Assembly (NCBI RefSeq): GCF_938036805.1
Contig: NZ_CALHWC010000033.1
Span: forward strand, 1 to 17,039
Reading direction: 5' to 3'
DNA length: 17,039 nt
Source: an uncultured Streptococcus sp.
Lineage (GTDB): Bacteria; Bacillota; Bacilli; Lactobacillales; Streptococcaceae
Position numbers and translations under genes: made by a program. Under the pieces are notes generated by a model that was given only the letters and a program-made list of their open reading frames with translations, did not search any database and was not told where the DNA came from. Shown here piece after piece: positions 1 through 6,818 of the stretch; the stretch's first letter is position 1; every line of letters begins with the position of its first letter.

Positions 1-307
1 GCGCTCGGTCAATTCCCCAAGTGAAGGGTTTCATGGCCCAGTAGACATAGTCAATGTCAAACTTTTCAACAGCCCGCTTGACCCGTTTTTGGTTATTATT
101 GGACACCACAATAATCCGAATGCCCGCATCCCGCAAATCATGGAGCCACGTCTTCATCTCTGGGGTTCCGTCAGGATTATTCCAAGCAATCAGGGTGTTA
201 TCCAAATCCACCAAAACCGCTTTGATCCCCTGTCTTTTCAAACTCTCTACTGTCAAATCGTAAACTGCCTCGACCGCAAAGTCCGGCATGTAATCTTCAA
301 TCGCCAC
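1..307 (-). CDS. yqeG: YqeG-family HAD IIIA phosphatase (3' end outside window)
   Basis: The first 102 codons are present; the gene continues leftward out of the window. The reading frame contains the HAD motif I DLDNTL and, after a short helix, the motif II region IIVVSNNN, followed by VYWAMKPF, which is characteristic of the YqeG family of small HAD class IIIA phosphatases. In Firmicutes yqeG is usually followed by the ribosome-assembly GTPase gene yqeH, so a YqeG-YqeH cluster is expected to the left; this is inference. The start is a GTG at 307-305 (MAIEDYMPDF) behind GGAGAGA. An overlapping ATG at 309-307 is in another frame and does not encode the family. The physiological substrate of the family is not established. 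Confidence 0.9.
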   Translation of the reverse strand, partial: MAIEDYMPDFAVEAVYDLTVESLKRQGIKAVLVDLDNTLIAWNNPDGTPEMKTWLHDLRDAGIRIIVVSNNNQKRVKRAVEKFDIDYVYWAMKPFTWGIDRA

Positions 308-335
308 ATCTCTCTCCAAAAATCGTATTCGCACT

Positions 336-344
336 ATTATAGCA
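336..344 (-). promoter_or_regulatory. Extended -10 promoter of yqeG
   Basis: On the minus strand this reads TGCTATAAT, a perfect extended -10, about 30 bases upstream of the yqeG GTG. No good -35 is visible, which is common for extended -10 promoters. Confidence 0.65.
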
Positions 345-379
345 TAAAATAGGCTTTTTGGCACCTATAGCTTCAAAGC

Positions 380-407
380 TTACAAAAATAGCAAAAGATG
401 CTATAGT
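380..407 (+). promoter_or_regulatory. Promoter of the VTT-domain protein
   Basis: TTACAA at 380-385, a 16-base spacer ending in TGC, and TATAGT at 402-407 form a sigma-A promoter with an extended -10. Transcription would start near 414, leaving a leader of about 25 bases. It stands back to back with the yqeG promoter. Confidence 0.6.
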
Positions 408-438
408 AGATGTAAGAATAATTCTCTTGGAGGTGCCT

Positions 439-1065
439 ATGGCAAGCAAGGATCGAGAAATGAAAACTGTTTCTCCCTTTTTGCAAAAAATCATCAACTG
501 GTCATCCATCATCGGGGCTGTGGGGACAGTGGCCTTTTGCATCTGGGCCTACTATGCAGGGATTCTCCAGTCCAAGGAAACCTTGTCTGCCTTTATCAAA
601 CAAGCAGGCATCTGGGGACCACCTCTGTTTATCTTCCTGCAAATCTTGCAGACTGTCGTGCCCATTATCCCTGGTGCCTTGACCTCTGTAGCAGGCATCT
701 TTATCTACGGGCATATCGTCGGCACCATCTACAACTATGTTGGCATCGTCATCGGCTGCGCCATCATCTTCTATCTGGCTCGCACCTACGGACCAGCCTT
801 TGTCCAGTCCGTCGTCAGCAAGCGGACCTATGACAAGTATGTGGGCTGGCTGGATGAGGGCAATCGCTTTGAGCGTTTCTTTATCTTTATGATGATTTGG
901 CCCATCAGTCCCGCTGATTTTCTCTGTATGCTAGCCGCCTTGACCAAGATGACCTTCAAAAAGTATATGCTGATTATCGTACTTTGTAAACCCATCACCC
1001 TCATCATCTACACTTACGGACTGACCTATATTATTGATTTCTTCTGGAAATGGCTCGCAAAATAA
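439..1065 (+). CDS. VTT-domain (TVP38/TMEM64, DedA-like) membrane protein
   Basis: A 208-residue integral membrane protein. A transmembrane helix at about residues 19-42 precedes the VTT domain: a Pro/Gly-rich re-entrant segment PIIPGALTSVAGIFIYG (75-91), a Gly-rich helix ending in R115-T-Y-G118, and a later WPISPADFLCMLAA segment (154-167). The P-x-x-P-G and R-x-x-G pattern marks the SNARE-associated/VTT fold, whose better known members act in lipid scrambling or flippase activity; the substrate here is unknown. I place the start at 439 (MASKDREMKT) because TTGGAGG lies 5 bases upstream and the promoter is just ahead. The open frame extends to 358, but that would begin upstream of the promoter. 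It is a single-gene unit ending in the hairpin at 1082-1113. Confidence 0.85.
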   Translation: MASKDREMKTVSPFLQKIINWSSIIGAVGTVAFCIWAYYAGILQSKETLSAFIKQAGIWGPPLFIFLQILQTVVPIIPGALTSVAGIFIYGHIVGTIYNYVGIVIGCAIIFYLARTYGPAFVQSVVSKRTYDKYVGWLDEGNRFERFFIFMMIWPISPADFLCMLAALTKMTFKKYMLIIVLCKPITLIIYTYGLTYIIDFFWKWLAK

Positions 1066-1081
1066 GAACCACGGGCATTAA

Positions 1082-1119
1082 AAATCGCTCAAGCTAGTAA
1101 GCTTGGGCGATTTGTTTAT
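1082..1119. terminator. Bidirectional terminator between convergent genes
   Basis: A 14-bp stem (1082-1095 with 1100-1113, one mismatch, a G-T wobble in one orientation) has a 4-base AGTA loop. T-rich tracts flank it on both strands (TTTGTTTATT to the right, TTTTTA on the minus strand). It can end both the VTT-protein transcript and the tsaE-lytR operon, whose stop codon at 1118-1116 lies just outside the stem. Confidence 0.85.
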
Positions 1120-2369
1120 TCTGAAGATGCTGATGTTGCTGGGTGATCGGCAGATGATGCTGACGGTGTCGGAGCTGGCGTAGATGCAGGCGCAGAACTT
1201 GCTGGCGGTTCACTACTAGCACTAGGCTCAGGAGTATAGGAACTATAGTTGCTATAACTACTATAACTACTATAACTGCTATAGCTACTACCATAAGTGC
1301 TCTCACTAGGTTGGCTATAAATAGTTCGATCATTCTGGACTGAACTTGAACTCTCTGAACTAGAAGCACGCAAGCTCCTGCCTCCCATCAAATCTTCATA
1401 CAGTACGGCATTGGTTTTGAGAGTCTTAACTGAAGACAAGCCCAACGTTTTCCGAATCAAATTTTGCATTTCTAGCAAATGATCAGACGTAACCAGCTGA
1501 TAGCTACCGCCATCAGCCAAGGTAGCATCTTCCCCGCGCAACTGTTCAGACTGAATGCTTCTAAAGGCGTCTTTGTAGCCCAATAACTGAGGGATACTTC
1601 CCGCATCCAGTGCTACATTGGTCTGCATATTCTTGCTGACTGCTCGCAAAATAGCTTGATAATGGCTAATACTGTTAAGACTGAGCACCTTCTCAACGAC
1701 CTTTCGGATCACCTCGCGCTGACGTTTCTGACGACCGTAATCCCCCTCTGGATCCTGGTAACGCATGCGGGCATAGACTAAAGCTTGGTCTCCGTTGATC
1801 AAGTGTTTGCCTGGCTCGACAGTTGCAGTGTATTCGGGTTCATTTTCTTCGATGGAAATCGGGAAATCAAAGGTATTATTGACCTCAATGCCGCCAACTG
1901 CGTCCACCAGCTGAACCAAGCCCTGCATATTGATCATGACATAGCGGTCAATGTGGATATTCATCAATTTCTCAATGGTCGCAATGGCCAATTCTGCACC
2001 ACCATAAGCATAGGCTGCGTTTAGCTTGGCTTCTGTCGTTTCGCCTTTTTCATCGATTTGAGTCAAAATGTCCCGCTCCAGACTCATCATGACCGTCTTT
2101 TTAGTCTGAGGATTGACAGACAGAAGAAGCATGGAGTCGCTATTTCCCTGCCAAGTATCAGACCGCGAGCCACTCCCTGTATCGACCCCCATCAACAAGA
2201 TTGTCAGGGGTTTGGTTTCGGCAATAACGTTCGTTTCATTCCCAAAACCTTTGTAGGTACGGGACAAGGCATCCGTTGACTGATTGTAAATGGTCCAAGC
2301 ATAGCCTCCTACTCCAATAGCTGTGACAAGCAACAGGCTCAAAAACATTCGTACAATTTTTTTAAACAT
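1116..2369 (-). CDS. lytR: LytR-CpsA-Psr (LCP) family cell-wall polymer ligase
   Basis: This 417-residue protein has a short cytoplasmic N-terminus, one transmembrane helix (about 9-28), and an extracellular LCP domain. Visible LCP features are LTILLMGVDT (55-64), SDSMLLLSVNP (77-87), SLERD (96-100), KLNAAYAYGG (115-124) and ALVYARMRYQDPEGDYGR (196-213), which includes the conserved Arg/Asp residues that bind the polyprenyl pyrophosphate. LCP proteins attach teichoic acids or capsule to peptidoglycan. Residues about 336-417 form a Ser/Pro/Ala-rich tail with SSY/SYS repeats that the catalytic domain does not need. Context matches pneumococcal lytR and S. mutans brpA: tsaE, GNAT, LCP. There is no clear Shine-Dalgarno sequence, and the ATG lies 6 bases after the acetyltransferase stop, so translation is probably coupled. 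Confidence 0.92.
   Translation of the reverse strand: MFKKIVRMFLSLLLVTAIGVGGYAWTIYNQSTDALSRTYKGFGNETNVIAETKPLTILLMGVDTGSGSRSDTWQGNSDSMLLLSVNPQTKKTVMMSLERDILTQIDEKGETTEAKLNAAYAYGGAELAIATIEKLMNIHIDRYVMINMQGLVQLVDAVGGIEVNNTFDFPISIEENEPEYTATVEPGKHLINGDQALVYARMRYQDPEGDYGRQKRQREVIRKVVEKVLSLNSISHYQAILRAVSKNMQTNVALDAGSIPQLLGYKDAFRSIQSEQLRGEDATLADGGSYQLVTSDHLLEMQNLIRKTLGLSSVKTLKTNAVLYEDLMGGRSLRASSSESSSSVQNDRTIYSQPSESTYGSSYSSYSSYSSYSNYSSYTPEPSASSEPPASSAPASTPAPTPSASSADHPATSASSE
1242..1295 (-). repeat. 9-bp tandem repeats encoding the LCP SSY tail
   Basis: Six imperfect copies of a 9-base unit (for example ACTATAACT on the plus strand) lie end to end. Read on the minus strand each encodes a tripeptide of the type S-Y-S. 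The unit length keeps the frame, so slippage would change tail length without breaking the gene. Confidence 0.8.
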
Positions 2370-2375
2370 ATTTCA

Positions 2376-2897
2376 TCAATCTATCAGTTTTCCCATCAGG
2401 TAAACATCTAGAAATATCCCTTCTCTTAAATAGGCCCCTCTTTTTTGCAGGCCTTCGATTTCAAATCCTAATTCTTTATAGAGATGAACTGCTCGCTCAT
2501 TTCTAACCTGAACAGTCAGCTCCAAACGGCGGAGACTGCTCCCATTCTCTGCCCAATCCACAGCATCTTCTAGCAGGATACGACCAAGGCCTTGATTCCA
2601 AAAGGCTTTTTTGACAACGATAAAAACTTGCCCAATGTGGCGAATCCGCTCATGAAAATCCGCTGTGATACTGACAATCCCAGCGATTTCATTATCAAGC
2701 AAGGCCAAGAGATAGAGCTGATTATCCGAATCAGCTTGACGCTGAATGAACTGAGCCATCTGGTCTTCGTCCATCAAAATCCCTGCCTCATCCAAGGTCA
2801 TGTAGTCTGACTCGGCACCGACTTGATTTAAAAAGCGAATCAAGTCAGCAGCATCCGTCTTTTCTGCCTCTCGCAAGGCCAATTCAAACTCAGCCAT
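2376..2897 (-). CDS. GNAT-family N-acetyltransferase
   Basis: A 173-residue GNAT protein. The acetyl-CoA pyrophosphate-binding motif A is NQGLGRILLEDAV (101-113), preceded by the strand HIGQVFIVVKKAFW. The C-terminal motif B region is NERAVHLYKELGFEIEG (133-149), typical of the RimJ/RimL and ribosomal-protein/diamine acetyltransferase branch. Its substrate cannot be told from sequence. The start chosen is the ATG at 2897, which overlaps the end of tsaE by 8 bases (CATGGCTGA) and has GGAGG 9 bases upstream inside tsaE. The longer frame to 2945 lies wholly within tsaE and lacks family similarity. It is the middle gene of the tsaE-GNAT-lytR operon. Confidence 0.88.
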   Translation of the reverse strand: MAEFELALREAEKTDAADLIRFLNQVGAESDYMTLDEAGILMDEDQMAQFIQRQADSDNQLYLLALLDNEIAGIVSITADFHERIRHIGQVFIVVKKAFWNQGLGRILLEDAVDWAENGSSLRRLELTVQVRNERAVHLYKELGFEIEGLQKRGAYLREGIFLDVYLMGKLID

Positions 2898-3330
2898 GCA
2901 GCAATTCCTCCAGTAGTTCCTGAGAACGGCGCCCCTGACTTTCAAAGACTAGCTCACGGCCGTCTTCTTTCTTTAGAAGAGTCAGCTTCAGATAATCATC
3001 TGGTAAACTCTCACCTAGCAATTCCCCCCACTCGATGACCGTAACTCCCTCACCAAAGAGAAAATCATCCAAGTCAATCGAGTCTGGATCTTCACCAATC
3101 CGATAAACATCTAAGTGATACAGTGGCAAACGTCCTTCATACTCCCGAACAATGGTATAGGTCGGACTTTTGATCATCTGCTTGATGCCCAGGCCTTGGG
3201 CCAAGCCCTTGGTAAAAGTCGTCTTACCCGCACCCAAGTCTCCTGTCAAAACCAAAACATCTTGCTCCTGAAGCAAGCTTCCGAGACGCTGGCCCCATTT
3301 GATTAATTCTTCTTCATTATGACTAAACAT
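2890..3330 (-). CDS. tsaE: TsaE, ATPase for tRNA t6A37 synthesis
   Basis: This 146-residue P-loop protein matches the usual TsaE size. It has the Walker A motif GDLGAGKTT (30-38), the family segment SPTYTIVREYEGRLPLYHLDVYR, and the Walker-B-like VTVIEWGELLGESLP. TsaE works with TsaB and TsaD in making threonylcarbamoyladenosine at position 37 of ANN-decoding tRNAs, in the cytoplasm. The start MFSHNEEEL agrees with streptococcal TsaE N-termini. The ATG lies only 6 bases after a perfect extended -10, so no room remains for a ribosome-binding site (see findings). It is the first gene of the operon and overlaps the acetyltransferase start. Confidence 0.95.
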   Translation of the reverse strand: MFSHNEEELIKWGQRLGSLLQEQDVLVLTGDLGAGKTTFTKGLAQGLGIKQMIKSPTYTIVREYEGRLPLYHLDVYRIGEDPDSIDLDDFLFGEGVTVIEWGELLGESLPDDYLKLTLLKKEDGRELVFESQGRRSQELLEELLHG

Positions 3331-3336
3331 TCTTTT

Positions 3337-3345
3337 ATTATACCA
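3337..3345 (-). promoter_or_regulatory. Extended -10 promoter of the tsaE-GNAT-lytR operon
   Basis: On the minus strand this reads TGGTATAAT. Only AAAAGA separates the -10 from the tsaE ATG at 3330, so the predicted first transcribed base is the A of the start codon or within a base or two of it. No convincing -35 is seen. The rest of the 202-base gap up to 3490 shows no gene. Confidence 0.65.
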
Positions 3346-3490
3346 GAAGATTTGCGTTTGCGCTCAATTTTCTAATAGAGGAAGCAAAATGTTTGAAAAA
3401 AATTAGATGAGCTTTCGAAATCTTCTAATCAAAGCAGGTCACTCGCTTTTATTTAGAAGTAAACTAGGACATTTCCTAAATTTTTCCTGT

Positions 3491-3521
3491 AAAAAAGAAG
3501 CTGGAAGATTTCCAACTTCTT
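3491..3521 (-). terminator. Terminator of the NCS2 permease gene
   Basis: On the minus strand a 12-bp stem (3521-3510 with 3506-3495, one G-U pair), loop ATC, is followed by a T6 run ending at 3491. It starts 12 bases after the permease stop codon. Confidence 0.85.
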
Positions 3522-3532
3522 AATACTGATTC

Positions 3533-4954
3533 TTAAGAAAGAGCTAGGCTGATAAAGTTAAGGATGAAGAGCAGGTTTAAAATCCAAATCATTGGATGCA
3601 CATCCTTAGCTTGACCTTTGATGACTTTCACAAGAGCATACATGATAAAGCCTGCTGCAATCCCGTTTGTGATACTGTAAGTGAAGCCCATGAAGATAGA
3701 GGTGAAGAAAGCTGGGACAGCTTCTGCCATATCATCCCACTGGATATTTTTCAGACTGCCAAGCATCATGATCCCAACAACAATCAAGATTGGTGCAGTT
3801 GCTGCTGTTGGAACGATGGCCAAAAGTGGACTAAAGAAGCTAGATACTGCAAAGCAGACCGCTACAACCAAGGCTGTCAAACCTGTCCGTCCACCAGCTC
3901 CGATACCAGCTGCTGACTCTACGTAAGTAGTAACGTTAGATGTTCCGGCGATTGCACCGATAGTCGTTCCGATCAAGTCTGAGTACAAAGCCTTGTCCAA
4001 ACCTTCTGACTCATGGTTTTCACCAGAGCTTGCGACGATACCAACTTTTTCACCAGTTCCGATCAAGGTACCAATGGTATCAAAGATATCGGTCAGAGAG
4101 AAGGCTAGGATAGCCATAAATGTCTGAGGCAGGCGCGCCGTATCAGCAAAGAGAGCTCCCAAGCCTTCTGGACCAACCGCAACCCCGAACACTTGTCCAA
4201 GTTCTTTCAAAGCTGTTGACAGATTGTGCTGACCGAAGTCAATCGCAGACAAGTTTACCAAGCCAACAGCAATCGCTACAACTGTCGTTGTAAAGATGGA
4301 TAAGATAATGCCACCTTTGATGCCCTTGATAACAAAGAAAACTGTAATCGCTAGACCAAGTAAAGCAAGTAAAACTGCTGGATTATTAAAATCAACTAAT
4401 CCCGGAGTTGCAGCTGAGTTCGCTGTAAGAGCAGCTTTGGCTTGGTCAGCTCCTTTACCAGCCACTACATAGTTGCCAGGATCAATCGAAAACTTCAACA
4501 GTCCGGCATTTTTAATCCCTACATAAGCTAGGAAGACACCGATACCTGCTGAAATAGCTGAACGAAGTGCTGATGGAATAGACTCGATAATTGCCTTCCG
4601 AATCTTAGTCAAGGTAATGAAGAGCGAGATCAAACCACAGATGAAGACCATGCCCAGAGCTTCTTGCCAAGTATAGCCCAAACTAAAGACAACCGTGAAC
4701 GTAAAGAAAGCATTGAGCCCCATACCTGGCGCCTGTGCGTAAGGGAGGTTGGCATAAAAGGCCATCATGAGTGTTCCAGCAACAGAACCGATGATCGTAG
4801 CCAGAAAGACACCTTGAGCTGGCATCCCCGTTTGCGACAGCATGGCTGGATTGACAAAGAGGATATAGCTCATAGCAAAGAAAGTTGTTAACCCAGCGAG
4901 AACTTCCGTACGAACATCCGTACCGTGCTCTTTGAGTTTAAATAATTTATCCAT
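3533..4954 (-). CDS. NCS2-family (AzgA-type) purine permease
   Basis: A 473-residue polytopic membrane protein starting MDKLFKLKEHGTDVRTEVLAG, the usual N-terminus of the AzgA/PbuG/PbuO branch of nucleobase:cation symporters. Diagnostic segments are TTFFAMSYILFVNPAMLS, the TM3-region APGMGLNAFFTF, FSLTDIFDTIGTLIGTGEKV, and IAGTSNVTTYVESAAGIGAGG. These are the substrate-binding TM8/TM10 signatures for hypoxanthine, guanine or adenine import at the cytoplasmic membrane. The exact purine cannot be assigned. The start is supported by TTAGGAGA about 10 bases upstream. It is a single-gene unit with its own promoter (5058-5086), terminator, and a PurR-box-like element at the transcription start. Confidence 0.92.
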   Translation of the reverse strand: MDKLFKLKEHGTDVRTEVLAGLTTFFAMSYILFVNPAMLSQTGMPAQGVFLATIIGSVAGTLMMAFYANLPYAQAPGMGLNAFFTFTVVFSLGYTWQEALGMVFICGLISLFITLTKIRKAIIESIPSALRSAISAGIGVFLAYVGIKNAGLLKFSIDPGNYVVAGKGADQAKAALTANSAATPGLVDFNNPAVLLALLGLAITVFFVIKGIKGGIILSIFTTTVVAIAVGLVNLSAIDFGQHNLSTALKELGQVFGVAVGPEGLGALFADTARLPQTFMAILAFSLTDIFDTIGTLIGTGEKVGIVASSGENHESEGLDKALYSDLIGTTIGAIAGTSNVTTYVESAAGIGAGGRTGLTALVVAVCFAVSSFFSPLLAIVPTAATAPILIVVGIMMLGSLKNIQWDDMAEAVPAFFTSIFMGFTYSITNGIAAGFIMYALVKVIKGQAKDVHPMIWILNLLFILNFISLALS

Positions 4955-5029
4955 TATAGATAATCTCCTAAATTGTTTTATGGCAACTGATTAAAAGAGA
5001 ACTCCTGATTTTCTTTAAAACAGTGCTGC

Positions 5030-5051
5030 TTATTCGTTATTTACGAACAAT
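5030..5051. promoter_or_regulatory. PurR-box-like inverted repeat at the permease transcription start
   Basis: ATTTACGAACAAT at 5039-5051 matches 12 of 13 positions of the Gram-positive PurBox AWWWCCGAACWWT as I remember it. A weaker inverted copy (CGAATAA on the other strand, at about 5030-5036) forms an arm pair TATTCGT/ACGAACA. It begins at about +1 of the permease transcript. Confidence 0.45.
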
Positions 5052-5057
5052 ACTATG

Positions 5058-5086
5058 ATTATACTCAAAAACATTCACTTTTTCAA
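5058..5086 (-). promoter_or_regulatory. Promoter of the purine permease
   Basis: The minus strand carries TTGAAA (5086-5081), a 17-base spacer, and a perfect TATAAT (5063-5058). The transcript would start near 5051 and have a leader of about 97 bases. I see no purine-riboswitch core in that leader. Confidence 0.8.
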
Positions 5087-5118
5087 GTCCATTGCTCCAA
5101 AAAATACTTTAAAGTGTC

Positions 5119-5721
5119 TTATTTTTTATTTTCTCTGCTTAAAAAGAGCAAAGTCATGATTTGGATAAAGGTGAATCCAAGGATAAATACTAGACGATCC
5201 TTCTGAAAGGTCTCCAGTAGCTTTTGGACAACTAGCTGAGGCCGCGTAACCAGATCCCAGGAGTTGAGGCGATCATAACGACCGATGTAAATGGCTAGAC
5301 TCGACAGATAAGACAGCCCAGTAACCACAAGCATATCCAACCACCAAGTCCACTTCCAGCGCTCGCGCAAAATATTCCAGCTTTCAATCCCGCAGTAAAC
5401 GCCAAATAAAATACTCGGTACAAAAGCCATAAATAGGCGCATACTGACAGGGTTCCACAGGGTATCTCCTACCCAAGTCATGTGCACCAAGTCCGTCAGC
5501 ATATAAAAAGTATTAGGATAAAAGGCCAACCAAACCACCAATAAAAGTGGATAAAGCCATTTCTGCTTCTTAGATATCGTCGTTAAGACCGCAGCGTCAT
5601 AGGCAATTAAGGCCAAAATCATATTCCAGATCAGGTCTGGCCCCTGAGCCGTAATCCCCTGAATATATACAACAAATGCAATTAGTAGGAAAAAAATGTG
5701 AATTAAAATTGGTTTACGCAT
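5119..5721 (-). CDS. DUF1361 membrane protein
   Basis: A 200-residue hydrophobic protein with about six transmembrane segments. It carries the conserved DUF1361 patches FYPNTFYMLTDLVH in the middle and YIGRYDRLNSWD near the C-terminus; the family is named only for its conservation and no function is established. The start at 5721 is supported by GGGGAGG 7 bases upstream. It is transcribed alone, divergently from the HAD phosphatase. No strong terminator follows it: the palindrome ACTTTAAAGT plus T-run downstream of the stop is too short to be convincing, so some transcription may run into the permease gene. Confidence 0.85.
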   Translation of the reverse strand: MRKPILIHIFFLLIAFVVYIQGITAQGPDLIWNMILALIAYDAAVLTTISKKQKWLYPLLLVVWLAFYPNTFYMLTDLVHMTWVGDTLWNPVSMRLFMAFVPSILFGVYCGIESWNILRERWKWTWWLDMLVVTGLSYLSSLAIYIGRYDRLNSWDLVTRPQLVVQKLLETFQKDRLVFILGFTFIQIMTLLFLSRENKK

Positions 5722-5801
5722 ACAAGATCCTCCCCTTTACTTTAACTCTCTTCGCTCATAGACTATCAGCAGACATCTTTCGTCTTAGCTATTGAGGAAA
5801 C

Positions 5802-5810
5802 ATTATACCA
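5802..5810 (-). promoter_or_regulatory. Extended -10 promoter of the DUF1361 gene
   Basis: TGGTATAAT on the minus strand, about 80 bases upstream of the ATG. Its upstream edge overlaps the palindrome at 5808-5820. Confidence 0.6.
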
Positions 5811-5820
5811 CAACTTGTGG
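5808..5820. promoter_or_regulatory. Palindrome between divergent promoters (possible operator)
   Basis: CCACAACTTGTGG is a perfect 6+1+6 inverted repeat. It touches the -10 of the DUF1361 promoter and covers the -35 region (TTGTGG) of the HAD-phosphatase promoter, so a bound protein could affect both. Confidence 0.4.
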
Positions 5821-5839
5821 CATTTATTCTTAATTCTGT

Positions 5840-5845
5840 TATAAT
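5840..5845 (+). promoter_or_regulatory. -10 of the Cof-type phosphatase promoter
   Basis: TATAAT preceded by TGT makes an extended -10. TTGTGG at 5815-5820 could act as a poor -35 with a 19-base spacer. The predicted leader is about 35 bases. Confidence 0.6.
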
Positions 5846-5885
5846 AGTCTTTACAATACTTCGCGAGACTGTACGAGGAATAAGA

Positions 5886-6698
5886 ATGACGAATAAAGTA
5901 ATTGCTGTAGATTTGGACGGAACCTTGCTCAATTCTGAGAGTAAGATTTCTGATTTTACCAAAGAAACTATCAAAAAAATATCGGCTAAAGGACACAAGG
6001 TCATCATCACAACTGGCCGTCCTTACCGCATGGCTCTGGATTTCTATAAAGAGTTAGAGCTGAATACTCCTATGATAAACTTCAACGGTTCTCTAACCCA
6101 TATCCCTGAGAAAAAGTGGGAATTTGAGCAATCCTTGACCGTAGACAAGTCTTTCTTGCTGGATATGGTCCAACGAAAAGAAGAAATCGAGGCCGATTTC
6201 ATCGCTGGAGAATACCGTAAGAAATTTTACATCACCAATACCAACGAAGAAATCGCAGATCCCAAGCTCTTTGGCATTGATAATTTTAAGCCAGAAAATC
6301 AATTTCAAGCGCAGCTGGTCACCAAAAATCCAAATGCCATTTTGCTGCAAACCCATGCTACGGACAAATATGCTCTAGCTGAAGAGATGAATGCCTTTTA
6401 CCAGCATGAACTCTCCATCAATACCTGGGGCGGTCCTCTCAATATCCTTGAGTGCGGCCCTAAAGGTGTTAACAAAGCCTTCGCCCTCCAGTACCTGCTC
6501 AATATCCTCAATGTCGATCGCAAGGACCTGATTGCTTTTGGTGACGAGCACAATGATACTGAAATGCTGGAATTTGCGGGAACAGGCTATGCCATGAAGA
6601 ATGCCAGCGAAACCCTGCTGCCTTATGCTGACCAGCAGCTTGAACTCACCAACGACCAAGACGGTGTAGCCCACAAGCTAACTGAGCTCTACTTGTAG
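5886..6698 (+). CDS. Cof-type HAD-superfamily phosphatase
   Basis: A 270-residue HAD type IIB protein. Motif I is VDLDGTLL with nucleophile D9 and acid/base D11, motif II is ITTGRP (41-46), the motif III lysine lies in GPKGVNKA (191-199), and motif IV is GDEHND (219-224). Between motifs II and III lies the C2B cap. YidA/Cof relatives hydrolyse sugar phosphates and cofactor phosphates such as FMN or PLP; the substrate here is unknown. The start at 5886 (MTNKVIAVDL) has GAGG 7 bases upstream. The open frame extends to 5817, but that start would precede the promoter's -10. It is monocistronic, ending at the long hairpin at 6730-6780. Confidence 0.92.
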   Translation: MTNKVIAVDLDGTLLNSESKISDFTKETIKKISAKGHKVIITTGRPYRMALDFYKELELNTPMINFNGSLTHIPEKKWEFEQSLTVDKSFLLDMVQRKEEIEADFIAGEYRKKFYITNTNEEIADPKLFGIDNFKPENQFQAQLVTKNPNAILLQTHATDKYALAEEMNAFYQHELSINTWGGPLNILECGPKGVNKAFALQYLLNILNVDRKDLIAFGDEHNDTEMLEFAGTGYAMKNASETLLPYADQQLELTNDQDGVAHKLTELYL

Positions 6699-6729
6699 AA
6701 ATTAAAATAAATCAAATAAACATAATTTG

Positions 6730-6788
6730 AACCGCACCTCAACTGCTAGACTTTTTCTGTCTAACTGTTGAGATGCGGTTCATTTTTT
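6730..6788 (+). terminator. Rho-independent terminator after the Cof phosphatase
   Basis: A 22-bp stem with a few mismatches (6730-6751 with 6759-6780), a 7-base loop TTTTTCT, then CATTTTTT. It lies 31 bases after the stop. No separate hairpin was seen for the converging ABC operon, which may also end here, although the minus-strand side lacks a T-run. Confidence 0.85.
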
Positions 6789-6818
6789 AAGGTAGATTTT
6801 TCTACTTTACCAACGCTT

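Noticed and set aside
358..438. Upstream extension of the VTT-domain protein to the ATG at 358
   Set aside because: It would begin upstream of the recognised promoter, and TTGGAGG clearly serves the ATG at 439.
1094..1369. 91-aa minus-strand open frame inside the LCP tail
   Set aside because: A shadow frame of the low-complexity repeats, lying wholly within lytR with no ribosome site noted.
4955..5051. Purine riboswitch in the permease leader
   Set aside because: The conserved guanine-riboswitch core (TTTCTAC-type junction) is absent; the TATAAT that suggested it is the -10.
5098..5118. Terminator after the DUF1361 gene
   Set aside because: ACTTTAAAGT followed by T residues is a loopless palindrome giving a stem too short and weak.
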